A DNA stretch of 64,000 nucleotides from CALBPI01 sp039814545 (GTDB taxonomy: Bacteria; Pseudomonadota; Gammaproteobacteria; Steroidobacterales; Woeseiaceae), in NCBI GenBank assembly GCA_039814545.1, contig JBCCBB010000003.1:1-64000 (forward strand). The letters are read 5' to 3'. Of the stretch, positions 32,447-42,279 are shown piece after piece. The notes beneath the pieces were generated by a model that made no database searches, was not told the DNA's origin, and saw only the letters and a list, made by a program, of their open reading frames with translations. How positions within the stretch are numbered: the first letter of the stretch is position 1; every line of letters starts with the position of its first letter. Position numbers and translations under genes: made by a program.

Positions 32447-34510
32447 ATGGCCTACCGACTCGGAGTGGACGTGGGTGGCACGTTCACAGACCTGTTGCTG
32501 TTCAATGACGAAAGCGGGCGTACTTTTCGCTCCAAGGTGCCCAGCACACCGCACGATCCTTCTGAAGCCGTGATTACGGGTACTCGCGGCATCTGTGAAT
32601 CCGCCGGTATCGCCCCCAGCGATATTGAAGACTTCCTGCACGGCACCACCGTGGCCACGAATGCCGTGCTTGAGGGCAAGGGCGCACGCGTCGGCCTAGT
32701 GGTGACCGAAGGCTACCGCCAGGTCCTGCAGATCGCTCGGTCGCTCGTACCCGGTGGCCTAGCGGCCTGGATTATCTGGCCTAAGCCCGAACCGCTCGCG
32801 CGTCTCGAAGACACCGTCGAAGTGCCGGGGCGCTTGCTTGCCACCGGCGAGGAATACCGGCCTGTCGACGAGGCTGCCACGCGTGCGGCGCTTGTGCAGC
32901 TCAAGGCCAACGGTGTCGAGGCCATCACGGTCTGCCTCATGAACGCCTATGTCAGCGACCAGCACGAACGACGCGTTGCTGAGATCGCGGCCGAGGTTTT
33001 TGACGGACAGGACATCACGATCTCGTTGAGCCACGACATCCTGCCTGAGATGTATGAATACGAGCGGGCACTCACGACCGTGGCGAATGCGGCTGTGCGT
33101 CCCGTGGTCGGTCGCTACGTGCGCAACCTCGAAAGCGAATTGCGCGGCTTCGGCATGAGCGGTCGCATCAACCTGCTGCGCTCCGATGGCGGTCTCATGA
33201 CGGCCAAGAAGGCGCAGGATGCCCCTGTCAATCTGCTCATGTCCGGACCGGCCGGCGGCGTCACGGGTGCATTGTGGGTGGCAAGCCAGGCCGGGCTGCA
33301 CAATATTCTGACGCTGGATGTGGGCGGCACCTCGACCGACGTGGCGCTCATTGAAGACCTTGAGCCGCGACTGGTCCGAAACACGGACGTGGGCCACCTG
33401 AGTGTTCGTGCCTCGTCGCTCGACGTGAAAACGGTGGGCGCCGGTGGCGGCTCCATCGCACACGTACCGGAACTGACGCGCGCACTGCGTGTGGGCCCGG
33501 AAAGCGCGGGCGCTGTGCCCGGCCCGGCGTGCTATGGCAAGGGCGGAGAACAGGCGACCGTGACAGACGCCAACGTCGTGCTGGGTTATTTGCCTGAGTC
33601 GCTGCTTGGCGGCAGCTTCACACTGGATCGCGACGCCTCGGTCGCCGCGGTACAAAAAGTCGCGGACGCGATGGACATCGGGCTGCACGAAGCGGCCCAG
33701 GGCATCATCGATATCGTCAACGAGAATATGTTCGGCGCGCTGCGCATGATCTCCGTGCAACAGGGTTACGATCCGCGTGACTTTGCGCTTATGGGTTTTG
33801 GTGGCGCGGGGTCTTTGCACTCCAACGCCGTGGCCAAGCTCATGGGTTCCTGGCCTGTGGTTGTACCCAACTCGCCAGGCGTGCTGTGCGCATTGGGCGA
33901 CGCGACGACGCGCATGCGCGCCGAAGCAGCCCGCAGTTTCTCCAAGGTCATTTCGCAGACCAACGCCTCCGAGGTGGCCGATGCACTGGCTGAGCTTCGT
34001 GCGCAGGTGCTGTCCGAGCTGGCCGAGGAGGGCATCGGCGCCGACGACGCCGAGCTCAGGTACGAGATCGATCTGCGCTACCACGGCCAGGGCTTCGAGA
34101 TTCCCATGCCGTTCATGGGCAAGCACGGCGACGACAGCGCGCTTCAGGCGCTTTGTGATGCCTTCGACGAGGAACACCGACGCATGTTCACGTTCAACAT
34201 GGACGCCGAACACGAGCTCGTGAACCTGCGCGTCATCGCGTTGGGTCAGGCCTTGGCCTTGCCGGCACTCGAGATTGACAAAGGCGACGGCGATCCGTCA
34301 GCCGCCAAGGTGTCGGATCACCGCCTGTGGGTGGACGGCGAAGAACGTGACGCTGTGATTTACGACCGCGCGAAGCTGCGCGCGGGCGATAGCATCCCGG
34401 GGCCGGCCATCATCGTGGAGATGGACTCAACGGCACTCGTGTTGCCCGACCACGTTGCCAACGTAGACGACTACGGCAACATCCTCATCAACCCCTCGGC
34501 AGGACACTGA
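32447..34510 (+). CDS. hyuA: Hydantoinase/oxoprolinase subunit A
   Basis: ATP-dependent ring-opening hydrolase subunit of 687 residues, normal for HyuA. The N terminus GVDVGGTFTDLLLF is the ASKHA-type phosphate loop, followed by HGTTVATNAVLEGKGA and, in the middle, LTLDVGGTSTDVALI and GAGGGSIA. Together with subunit B it hydrolyses cyclic amides such as N-methylhydantoin or 5-oxoproline, or takes part in ATP-dependent carboxylation (acetone or acetophenone carboxylase relatives). The specific reaction is not readable. The stop is one base before hyuB, and the CoA-transferase gene overlaps hyuB, so these three form an operon. Confidence 0.9.
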   Translation: MAYRLGVDVGGTFTDLLLFNDESGRTFRSKVPSTPHDPSEAVITGTRGICESAGIAPSDIEDFLHGTTVATNAVLEGKGARVGLVVTEGYRQVLQIARSLVPGGLAAWIIWPKPEPLARLEDTVEVPGRLLATGEEYRPVDEAATRAALVQLKANGVEAITVCLMNAYVSDQHERRVAEIAAEVFDGQDITISLSHDILPEMYEYERALTTVANAAVRPVVGRYVRNLESELRGFGMSGRINLLRSDGGLMTAKKAQDAPVNLLMSGPAGGVTGALWVASQAGLHNILTLDVGGTSTDVALIEDLEPRLVRNTDVGHLSVRASSLDVKTVGAGGGSIAHVPELTRALRVGPESAGAVPGPACYGKGGEQATVTDANVVLGYLPESLLGGSFTLDRDASVAAVQKVADAMDIGLHEAAQGIIDIVNENMFGALRMISVQQGYDPRDFALMGFGGAGSLHSNAVAKLMGSWPVVVPNSPGVLCALGDATTRMRAEAARSFSKVISQTNASEVADALAELRAQVLSELAEEGIGADDAELRYEIDLRYHGQGFEIPMPFMGKHGDDSALQALCDAFDEEHRRMFTFNMDAEHELVNLRVIALGQALALPALEIDKGDGDPSAAKVSDHRLWVDGEERDAVIYDRAKLRAGDSIPGPAIIVEMDSTALVLPDHVANVDDYGNILINPSAGH

Positions 34511-34511
34511 C

Positions 34512-36383
34512 ATGGTCGCCAAGCTCATCGAAACCAACACCGCAGGCTTCGAAAAGGTCGAGGTCGATCCGGTCACGCTCGATATCATCGAAAACGCACT
34601 GCGCAACGCGCGCATCGAGATGGATGCGACGCTGTTCAGAACGGCGCTGTCACCGGGGATTCGCGAACAGGGTGACGCCTTCCCACTCATTGCGGAACGC
34701 AACGGCAAGATGATTGTCGGCCAATTCGGCTCGTTCATCGACGGCTTCCTCAACGGCTTCGACGGTGACCTCGAAGACGGCGACGTGATCTTGCTCAACG
34801 ACCCCTACAGCTGCGAGGGTGCGATCAGTCACAACAACGACCAGCTCGTGATCATGCCGATCTTTCGGAACGGCCGCGTGATCAGCTGGGCGGCGATGTT
34901 TGGCCACATGACCGACATCGGCGGCAAGGTACCGGGCTCGTTGCCCACGGATGCCACCTCGATCTTCGAGGAAGGCCTGCGCATGCCACCCGTCAAGCTC
35001 TACCGCAAAGGCGAGCTGCAGGAAGACATCCTCAAGATCGCCACGCACCAGAGCCGCATGCCCGAGTGGTATCGCGCTGACCTGCACGCGATTGTCGCGT
35101 CGTGTCGTGTTGCCGCACTGCGTGTCAACGAGATCTGCGAGCGCTTCGGCGAAGACGTCTACGTCTCGGCAACCGAGGAGCTGCTCGCGCGCAACCACCG
35201 CGCCATGAAGATTCTCATCGGACAGGCCATCGGCGAAGACCGGGTGAGCTTCGAGGACTACATCTGCGACGACGGCAAGGGCAATGGGCCGTTCAAGATC
35301 AAGTGCACGATGTGGCGCGAAGGCGAGCGCGTGATCCTCGATTTCGAGGGCACGGACCCGCAGTCGGATTCGTCGATCAATTTCTACCTCAACGAAAACA
35401 TGTTCAAGATGTTCTTCGGCATCTACATGATCATGGTCTTCGACCCGCAGATCCTGTTTAACGACGGCTTCTACGATCTCGTTGAGGTGCGCATCCCTGA
35501 AGGCTCGCTGCTGAAGCCGAAATTCCCGGCGGCACTGTCGTGTCGCACGCACGCGCTGGGTCGGATTTTTGACGTCCTTGGTGCGTTGCTGGGCCAGAAG
35601 ACGCCCGACTTTCTGTGCGCGGCTGGGTTCTCATCGAGTCCGCACCTCATGTTCTCGGGATTCGACAAGACGGGCGAGTGGTACCAGTTGTTCCAGATCG
35701 GCTTCGGCGGTATCCCCGGGCGCCCCATGGGCGACGGCCCCGATGGCCACTCGCTCTGGCCGGGCTTCACCAACGTGCCCAACGAGTTTCTGGAGCACTA
35801 CTTCCCGATGCTCATTGAGCGCTACGAGTCGGCGGCCGATTCGGGGGGCGCGGGCCTGCATCGTGGCGGCAATGGCATCCACATGACGTACCGCTTCCTG
35901 CACGACGGACGCATCTCGATTCACGACGATCGCTGGTTCGTGCCGCCCTGGGGTGTGAACGGCGGCCTGCCCGCAGCGCGTTCCTGGAAGCGTATTGATC
36001 GTGCTGACGGTTCGAGCGAACACCTGGGTTCCAAAGTCGACAATATCGATGTGCACGAAGGTGACCTGCTGCACTACGTGACCTGGGGCGGTGGCGGCTG
36101 GGGCGACCCGCTAGCGCGCGATCCGGGCCTTATCGGACAGGAGGTGGCGCAGGGGCTTGTCAGCGTTGACGGCGCGCGTCGCTACGGCGTGGTTGTGGGC
36201 GCCGACGGCAACGTCGATGCGTCGGCGACCGAGGCACTGCGCGACGAGATGCGCGGCGGACGCGGCGAGCTCGGCGTCTTCGACTTTGGCCCCGATCTCG
36301 ACACGCTGCGCGCCAACTGCGAGGCGGACACGGGCCTGCCCGCGCCGCGCCAGCCGGTGTGGCGTGACCGCGGGGCTGCATGA
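34512..36383 (+). CDS. hyuB: Hydantoinase/oxoprolinase subunit B
   Basis: Partner subunit of 623 residues. Opening segment VDPVTLDIIENALRNARIEMDATLFRTALSP is typical, and later LNDPYSCEGAISHNN, GHMTDIGG and HRGGNGIHMTYRF match the HyuB family. The C-terminal WGGGGWGDPLARD motif is also standard, and an extra tail of about 70 residues follows. Cytoplasmic. Substrate as unclear as for subunit A. ATGA overlap with the CoA-transferase gene means their stoichiometry is tied. Confidence 0.9.
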   Translation: MVAKLIETNTAGFEKVEVDPVTLDIIENALRNARIEMDATLFRTALSPGIREQGDAFPLIAERNGKMIVGQFGSFIDGFLNGFDGDLEDGDVILLNDPYSCEGAISHNNDQLVIMPIFRNGRVISWAAMFGHMTDIGGKVPGSLPTDATSIFEEGLRMPPVKLYRKGELQEDILKIATHQSRMPEWYRADLHAIVASCRVAALRVNEICERFGEDVYVSATEELLARNHRAMKILIGQAIGEDRVSFEDYICDDGKGNGPFKIKCTMWREGERVILDFEGTDPQSDSSINFYLNENMFKMFFGIYMIMVFDPQILFNDGFYDLVEVRIPEGSLLKPKFPAALSCRTHALGRIFDVLGALLGQKTPDFLCAAGFSSSPHLMFSGFDKTGEWYQLFQIGFGGIPGRPMGDGPDGHSLWPGFTNVPNEFLEHYFPMLIERYESAADSGGAGLHRGGNGIHMTYRFLHDGRISIHDDRWFVPPWGVNGGLPAARSWKRIDRADGSSEHLGSKVDNIDVHEGDLLHYVTWGGGGWGDPLARDPGLIGQEVAQGLVSVDGARRYGVVVGADGNVDASATEALRDEMRGGRGELGVFDFGPDLDTLRANCEADTGLPAPRQPVWRDRGAA

Positions 36384-37600
36384 GCCAGGCGGGCGTCACA
36401 GGCCCCGACGCGCCGCGCACGGGTCCGCTCACTGATCTTCGGCTCATCGAGCTGGGCCAGCTTATTGCGGGCCCGTTCTGTGGTCAGCTCATGGCCGACA
36501 TGGGTGCTGACGTCATCAAGGTCGAGCCACCCGGCAAGGGTGATCCGATGCGCGAGTGGGGCCGTGGTGACTACCCGCTGTGGTGGACGGTGTGTGCACG
36601 AAACAAGCGTTGCGTGACCGCGAATCTGCGCGTAGAGGCCGGCCAGGCACTGGTCAAAGAGCTCGTTAAGGATGCGGACTTTCTGCTGGAGAACTTCCGG
36701 CCCGGCACCATGGAGCGCTGGGGCCTGGATTACGAGACGCTCAAAGCGATCAACCCGCGCCTCATCATGATCCGCGTCTCGGGTTACGGGCAGACGGGCC
36801 CGTACGCCAAGCGCGCCGGCTACGCGGCCGTGGGTGAGGCCATGGGCGGCATGCGCTACCTCGCCGGTTGGCCTGACCGGCCGCCAACACGGGCGGGCAT
36901 CTCCATTGGCGACAGCCTGGCGGCGACCTACGCCTGCCTGGGCGCGCTGGGCGCATTGCACCATCGCGAAAAGACGGGCGAAGGGCAGGTGATCGATGCC
37001 TCGATTTTCGAGTCTGTACTCAATGTCATGGAATCGACGATCCCCGAGTTCACGGTTTCGGACTACATCCGCGAGCGCTCGGGCTCCGCGCTACCGAATA
37101 TTGCCCCGTCGAACCTCTACGAGTGCCAGGATGGCGCCTATTTGATCGCCGCCAACCAGGACACCGTGTTTGCGCGGCTCTGTGCGGCCATGCAACGGCC
37201 TGATCTCGTGAACGACGAGCGTTACGCCACCCATACGGCCCGTGGCGCCCATCAAGAAGCTCTGGACGAGATTATCGAGGCCTGGACCCGGACCCTGACC
37301 ACGGACGAGGTCGATGCGCTCATGCAGAAGCATGGGGTGCCGGCAGGCAAGATCTACCGCGCGCCGGAGATGATCGAGGACCCGCACTATGCGGCGCGTG
37401 AGGCCATCGTCGATGTGCCCCATCCGCGATTCGATGACCTCAAGATGCAGGGTATTTTCCCTCGCATGTCGGCAACCCAGGGCACCATTCGCTGGGCCGG
37501 CCCCACGGAGCTGGGGCAGCACAATGCTGAGGTTTATGGCGACATCCTCGGCAAGTCTGAAGATGAGCTCGCTACCCTGCGTGAGGCCGGCGCGATCTGA
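36380..37600 (+). CDS. Class III (CaiB/BaiF) CoA-transferase
   Basis: CoA-transferase of 406 residues. Family hallmarks: LTDLRLIELGQLIAGPFCGQLMADMGADVIKVEPP, the formation of the fold around NKRCVTANL, and the catalytic Asp in GISIGDSLAATYA. The enzyme moves CoA between a donor acyl-CoA and an organic acid. Next to HyuAB it could activate the open-chain acid made by ring hydrolysis, for entry into central metabolism. Starts in an ATGA overlap with hyuB. A 258-base non-coding stretch follows. Confidence 0.9.
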   Translation: MSQAGVTGPDAPRTGPLTDLRLIELGQLIAGPFCGQLMADMGADVIKVEPPGKGDPMREWGRGDYPLWWTVCARNKRCVTANLRVEAGQALVKELVKDADFLLENFRPGTMERWGLDYETLKAINPRLIMIRVSGYGQTGPYAKRAGYAAVGEAMGGMRYLAGWPDRPPTRAGISIGDSLAATYACLGALGALHHREKTGEGQVIDASIFESVLNVMESTIPEFTVSDYIRERSGSALPNIAPSNLYECQDGAYLIAANQDTVFARLCAAMQRPDLVNDERYATHTARGAHQEALDEIIEAWTRTLTTDEVDALMQKHGVPAGKIYRAPEMIEDPHYAAREAIVDVPHPRFDDLKMQGIFPRMSATQGTIRWAGPTELGQHNAEVYGDILGKSEDELATLREAGAI

Positions 37601-37703
37601 AGCTTGCGCCACGGCGCGGTTATGCGTAGCTGTGGCAAAAATCAGACACGTGCGCACTCCGCGCAAACCCGGCCAATTATCAAGTGTCTACAGCGTTTCT
37701 GCC

Positions 37704-37732
37704 TTGTGACATCTCGCTGTTTGGTGTATCAC
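37704..37732 (+). promoter_or_regulatory. Candidate promoter of the second TonB-receptor gene
   Basis: TTGTGA (37704-37709) and TATCAC (37727-37732) are 17 bases apart. If used, the leader would be about 120 bases long. An inverted repeat AGACAC (37644-37649) / GTGTCT (37684-37689) lies just upstream and might bind a regulator. Motif and position support only; the rest of 37601-37858 shows nothing I can name. Confidence 0.35.
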
Positions 37733-37858
37733 TACGCTGTCGAGTGTGTGCCGAAAGCAACTGTAATGGCTGCACCGATGTGAACTGCGTCTAATTTTCG
37801 GGCGCACGGTGCCGTTTTGCGGCCCGTAGTAATCGTCCTTTGGGGGAATCGAAACACC

Positions 37859-40378
37859 ATGCAGAAGAAACCTTTCGGGCGCACGTTGCTGGCAACAGCC
37901 GTCGCCAGTGCGCTGGGTACGCTGAGCTATTCAGCACCCGTGCTTGCCCAGGACAGCGAGGCCATCGAAGAGGTGGTTGTCGTCGGTAGTCGGTCGCGCC
38001 CGCGCTCGGTCACCGAATCGGCAGTACCTGTCGACGTCATCTCGGCTGACGATTTTGTCAACCAGGGTGACACAGACCTCTCCAACCTGATCCGTAACAT
38101 CGTGCCGTCTTATAACGTGAACACGCAGCCCATCTCCGATGCGGCCACGATTGTTCGTCCGGCCAACCTGCGTGGCCTTGCACCTGACCACACGCTGGTA
38201 CTCGTCAACGGCAAGCGCCGTCACCGCGCTGCAGTCATTTATTGGCTCGGCAATGGTGTCTCTGACGGTGCGCAGGGTCCTGATCTTTCGGCAATTCCTT
38301 CGATTGCTCTGAAGCAGGTCGAAGTCCTCCGTGACGGCGCCTCGGCGCAGTACGGCTCGGACGCCATCGCCGGTGTCATGAACTTCGTGCTTAAGGACGA
38401 CGCCGAAGGCGGCTCGGTTGAGCTGCGCTACGGCACGTTCTACGAGGGCGACGGCGACCAGGTCACGCTGTCTGGCAACCTGGGTCTGCCACTCGGTGCT
38501 GACGGGTTCGTCAACCTGAGCCTTGAGTACGGCGAGACGGACGCAACCGACCGCGCCATTCAGCGTGACGATGCCGCAGGCCTGATCGCAGCCGGCAACA
38601 CAGCGGTCGCCAATCCGGCGCAGATCTGGGGTTCGCCCGAGGTCACCGACGACATCAAGCTCTGGGCCAACTTCGGCGCCGACATCAGCGACTCTGCTGA
38701 GTTCTACGGCCACGCCAACTACGCTGGCAAGACGGTCGACGGTGGCTTCTATTTCCGTAACCCGAACACGCGCGGCAGCGTGTACTCGAGTGACGGCGGT
38801 GCGACGCTGCTCATCGGCGACTTGACGCCGAACGACGGCGTGGGCTGCCCGACGGTCACGATTACGGACAACGTTCCGGACCCGACGGCGCTGGGCCAGG
38901 TCTTCAACGACCCGAACTGCTTCTCGTTCCAGGAAATCTTCCCGGGTGGCTTCACGCCGCGCTTCGGGGGTGACGTGGTCGACTACTCGATCGTTGGCGG
39001 TCTCCGCGGCGAACTCGACAACGGCCTGCGCTGGGACGCGAGCTTCGGCTACGGCTTCAACGAAGTCGACTTCTTCATCAACAACACCGTCAACGCGTCG
39101 TTGGGGCCGGCCACGCCGACCGCATTTGACCCAGGTCTCTACGCGCAGACTGACCTCAACTTCAACTTTGATGTCAGCTACGCCGTTAGCGACCAGGTCA
39201 ACGTCGCTGCCGGTGTTGAGTACCGCGATGAGGAATTCGAAATCGGCATCGGCCAGCCTGAGTCGTTCGCCATCGGTCCGCTGGCCGACCAGGGCTTCAG
39301 TGCGGCGTCCAACGGCTTCCCGGGCTTTGGTGACATTGCGGCCGGTAGCTGGTCGCGTGACAACGTCGCCGCCTATATCGACGTCGAGATCTACCCCGTC
39401 GACAACTGGCTGCTCACGGGTGCATTGCGCTTCGAGGACTTCAGTGACTTTGGTTCAACGACCAACTTCAAGGTGTCTACGAATTACCGGATCAACGACA
39501 ACTTCGCAGTTCGAGGTTCGTTGAGCTCGGGCTTCCGTGCACCGACGCCGGGTCAGTCGAACGCGTTCAACGTCTCGACCGAGTTCGATACGACACTCAA
39601 CGATCTCGTCAACAACGGTACGATCCCGTCGACGAACCCTGTTGCTGTTCTGTTCGGCGGTCAGCCGCTCGATCCTGAAGAGTCCCTTAATGCGACGGCC
39701 GGTTTCATCCTCGAGCAGGATGCGCTGACCATCACAGTGGACTTCTTCCAGATCGATCTTGAAGACCGCATCACACCGTCGCAGCTGTTCTCGATCAACG
39801 ACCTGTCAGCCCAGGAGCTGCAGGACCTGATCGATGCGGGTGTGACGAGTGCGCAGAACTTGCAGAACTTCCGCTTCTTCACCAACGACTTCGATACGAA
39901 GACGTCCGGTGTCGACATCGTTGCCACGACGACGCTTGAGTCGGACAACTCGACGACTGATCTGAGCTTCACCTACAACCGCACCAAGACGGAAGTGGAC
40001 GAGTTCAACCCGGTCACGCTCGACGCGACGCGTATTCGTGAACTCGAGACGGGTCTGCCGGAATCCCGTTGGGCGCTGTCTGGTACGACGAACTACGGAA
40101 ACTTCCGTTTCCTCGTACGCGGTAGCTTCTACGACGGCTGGTTCGATTCGGAAGACAACCAGGACTACGGCAATGCCATCCTGTTTGACGCCGAAGTGGG
40201 TTACAGCATCGCCGATCACTCGACGATCGTTCTGGGCGCCCAGAACATCTTCGACACCTACCCGGAAGCCAATCCGGGTGCGGCAGCTGGTGTGGGTAAC
40301 CTCTACAGCCAGTTCTCGCCGTTCGGCTTCAACGGTGGTTTCTACTACCTGCGCTACAAGTACAACTTCACGTTGTAA
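37859..40378 (+). CDS. TonB-dependent outer-membrane receptor
   Basis: Receptor of 839 residues from ATG 37859, preceded by GGGGGA at 37841-37846 as ribosome site. A signal peptide ends at VLA-QD; TonB-box-like EEVVVVGSR and plug domain (VPVDVISADDFVNQG, VLVNGKRRHRAAV, VEVLRDGASAQYGSDAIAGVM) follow. Barrel end YLRYKYNFTL has the required aromatic-rich final strand. It belongs to another receptor class than the one at 29750 (HRR-type plug with VNGKRRH). It is followed by a clear terminator, so the uptake island ends here. Ligand unknown. Confidence 0.9.
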   Translation: MQKKPFGRTLLATAVASALGTLSYSAPVLAQDSEAIEEVVVVGSRSRPRSVTESAVPVDVISADDFVNQGDTDLSNLIRNIVPSYNVNTQPISDAATIVRPANLRGLAPDHTLVLVNGKRRHRAAVIYWLGNGVSDGAQGPDLSAIPSIALKQVEVLRDGASAQYGSDAIAGVMNFVLKDDAEGGSVELRYGTFYEGDGDQVTLSGNLGLPLGADGFVNLSLEYGETDATDRAIQRDDAAGLIAAGNTAVANPAQIWGSPEVTDDIKLWANFGADISDSAEFYGHANYAGKTVDGGFYFRNPNTRGSVYSSDGGATLLIGDLTPNDGVGCPTVTITDNVPDPTALGQVFNDPNCFSFQEIFPGGFTPRFGGDVVDYSIVGGLRGELDNGLRWDASFGYGFNEVDFFINNTVNASLGPATPTAFDPGLYAQTDLNFNFDVSYAVSDQVNVAAGVEYRDEEFEIGIGQPESFAIGPLADQGFSAASNGFPGFGDIAAGSWSRDNVAAYIDVEIYPVDNWLLTGALRFEDFSDFGSTTNFKVSTNYRINDNFAVRGSLSSGFRAPTPGQSNAFNVSTEFDTTLNDLVNNGTIPSTNPVAVLFGGQPLDPEESLNATAGFILEQDALTITVDFFQIDLEDRITPSQLFSINDLSAQELQDLIDAGVTSAQNLQNFRFFTNDFDTKTSGVDIVATTTLESDNSTTDLSFTYNRTKTEVDEFNPVTLDATRIRELETGLPESRWALSGTTNYGNFRFLVRGSFYDGWFDSEDNQDYGNAILFDAEVGYSIADHSTIVLGAQNIFDTYPEANPGAAAGVGNLYSQFSPFGFNGGFYYLRYKYNFTL

Positions 40379-40385
40379 GGCATGA

Positions 40386-40410
40386 AGACACGGTCGCGAT
40401 GACCGCGTCT
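40386..40410 (+). repeat. Stem-loop just after the second TonB-receptor gene
   Basis: AGACACGGTC (40386-40395) pairs with GACCGCGTCT (40401-40410) except for one A-C mismatch, with loop GCGAT. It starts eight bases after the stop and precedes the intrinsic terminator; probably protects the mRNA 3' end or adds to termination. Confidence 0.6.
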
Positions 40411-40419
40411 TAGCATCAG

Positions 40420-40451
40420 GGCCCGGTGGCATCCGTCATCGGGCCTTTTTT
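40420..40451 (+). terminator. Rho-independent terminator after the second TonB-receptor gene
   Basis: GGCCCG (40420-40425) pairs with CGGGCC (40440-40445), followed directly by six T (40446-40451). A textbook intrinsic terminator and the clearest one in the window. Confidence 0.9.
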
Positions 40452-40525
40452 GTGGGGCGTGGTGTCGCATCACACTGAAACCCACTAATATCGCGAGTCG
40501 ACTAAGCTGCCCGTTGGAGCGGGTC

Positions 40526-41965
40526 ATGACCCAGGATATTCAGGGCTTCGAACCCGTCTTCAATGACGCTGTTTCGCGCATCACAGCGCACATCACGGCG
40601 CAGCAGCGCGGCGAGACGCCAGCCAGCGGCTATGCCCCGCTGCGTGACATCCTTGAGGCGCTCGATGCACAGCGGTGGATCCGCGACGGTGGCATGGACG
40701 GGGCGCAGTTTTCGGGCTTCCTTGATAACTACTTAAAGCACTCGGTGCAGCTGCACCATCCCATGCATATCGCTCACCAGGTCGCCGTGCCCGACTACCC
40801 AGCGGCTCTGGGCGAGATGATCACGGGGTTCATGAACAATCCCATGGCCGTTTACGAGATGGGTCCGTCGGCGGCCGCACTCGAGTTTGTCATCGTCAAC
40901 TGGATGGTCGAGAAGATCGGTTGGCACCCGCGCCCCCTCAAAGTGGGCAAGGCGAGCCACGGAGGCGGTGTTCTGACACATGGTGGTTCGTTGGCGAACC
41001 TCACGTGCCTGCTCGCGGCACGCGCCAACATTGCGCCGGAAGCCTGGCGTGCAGGCACCCCGCATGATCTCGTCGTGCTGGCGCCGACGCTGTCGCATTA
41101 CTCCGTGGAACGTGCCGTGGCCATTCTGGGGCTTGGTGCGGACGCCGTAAGGCCGTTGCCCGCCGCGGCGCACGGTGTTGTCGAACCCGAGGGCGTCCGG
41201 GCAGCGATCGAAGCTGTCGAGGCCGAAGGGCGGCGGTGCATGGCGGTGATCGCCAATGCCTGTGCGACGGCGACGGGCCTGCATGACCCGTTACGAGAGA
41301 TTGGCGTGGTGTGCCGGGAGACGGGCACCTGGTTCCATGTGGACGGCTGTCACGGCGCCAGCGCGTTGCTCGACGCCCGATTGGCAGGTCTCGTCGACGG
41401 AATTGAACTTGCGGACTCCGTCGTCTGGGACGCCCACAAGATGCTCCAGGTGCCGGCGCTCTGCGCCGCAGCGCTGTTTCGCGATGACACGCATAGTGCC
41501 GCAGCCTTTCAGCAGGCCGCGAGCTACCTGGCCTATGGTGAAGACGTCGATAGCTACGACTCGTTGCCACGCGCCGTTGAGTGCACCAAGTCGTCGCTGG
41601 CCCTCAAGCTGTTTATGAATCTCGCCTGGCGCGGGGAGGCCGCACTGGGCGACTTCGTGCACGCGCGTTACGCCGCGGCGCGAGCATTCGGGCACCAGAT
41701 TGCCGCACGACCGGGTTTTGAGGTGCCCTTTGAGCCTGAGAGCAACATCCTCATGTTCCGGTTTGGTGATGACGATGCGCTCATGGTCGGCATTCGAGAC
41801 GCCATGGTGCGTCGCGGTGAGGCCCACATCACTTCGGCGGAGGTCGGCGGTAAGCGCTGGCTTCGGCTGACGGTCATGAATCCGTTCACGCAGGCGGCAC
41901 ATATCGACGCCTTGTTGGACCTGATTGAGCGGACGGCACAGCGACTGGCCGCGGGCGCCGCCTGA
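40526..41965 (+). CDS. PLP-dependent group II decarboxylase family protein
   Basis: A 479-residue protein from ATG 40526 (GGAGCGGG just before it; a TTG at 40514 is the alternative). PLP-decarboxylase fold: HGGSLANLTCLLAAR (phosphate loop), LSHYSVERA, HVDGCHGASALL (Asp contacting the ring nitrogen) and the Schiff-base Lys in VVWDAHKMLQVPALC. It differs from the decarboxylase at 12015 in the DG-C-HGA segment and in AHKM, so it probably handles a different substrate (sulfinate, aspartate and diaminobutyrate types are all possible). Cytoplasmic. It follows the terminator, so it has its own promoter. Confidence 0.85.
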   Translation: MTQDIQGFEPVFNDAVSRITAHITAQQRGETPASGYAPLRDILEALDAQRWIRDGGMDGAQFSGFLDNYLKHSVQLHHPMHIAHQVAVPDYPAALGEMITGFMNNPMAVYEMGPSAAALEFVIVNWMVEKIGWHPRPLKVGKASHGGGVLTHGGSLANLTCLLAARANIAPEAWRAGTPHDLVVLAPTLSHYSVERAVAILGLGADAVRPLPAAAHGVVEPEGVRAAIEAVEAEGRRCMAVIANACATATGLHDPLREIGVVCRETGTWFHVDGCHGASALLDARLAGLVDGIELADSVVWDAHKMLQVPALCAAALFRDDTHSAAAFQQAASYLAYGEDVDSYDSLPRAVECTKSSLALKLFMNLAWRGEAALGDFVHARYAAARAFGHQIAARPGFEVPFEPESNILMFRFGDDDALMVGIRDAMVRRGEAHITSAEVGGKRWLRLTVMNPFTQAAHIDALLDLIERTAQRLAAGAA

Positions 41966-42279
41966 CGTTTCTGCTGCGGCGCACAAAAAAATGTCGCCGG
42001 GCGCACTGACTGCCAATGCAGTATCAGGTAGTTTATATAATAAAGTCAGTCATATAGAAGGCGTTCCTAATAAAGCACTTTTGCGCGCCATGCACTGGTT
42101 TGCATGGGCTGTGACCGGTATCCTCTGGGTTTCCGGCGTGTCCATTGGGCGTCGCCGACACAACAGACGGGGGGCTCGGCGCATGGTCTTGCAAGGCCGT
42201 GCTCGTATGCCGGCGCCCCGCTGCAGAACAGACTGGAGCGCGCGTGCTGCTGCAACTCCCGACGACAGAAGATCAACAA
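41966..42279 (+). other. Non-coding stretch with a candidate promoter
   Basis: This 314-base gap contains a hairpin at about 41979-42000 (CGGCG arms around an A-rich loop) just after the decarboxylase stop, and an AT-rich block with a perfect -10 hexamer TATAAT at 42036-42041 but a poor -35. It would drive the patatin gene. The frame of the patatin gene stays open through most of it, so a longer protein is not excluded. I see nothing else. Confidence 0.35.

Noticed and set aside
32759..34213. A 484-codon open frame on the minus strand inside hyuA
   Set aside because: It is rich in His, Arg and Gln with no motif, while the plus strand encodes a full HyuA with its phosphate loop; antisense shadow of a GC-rich gene.
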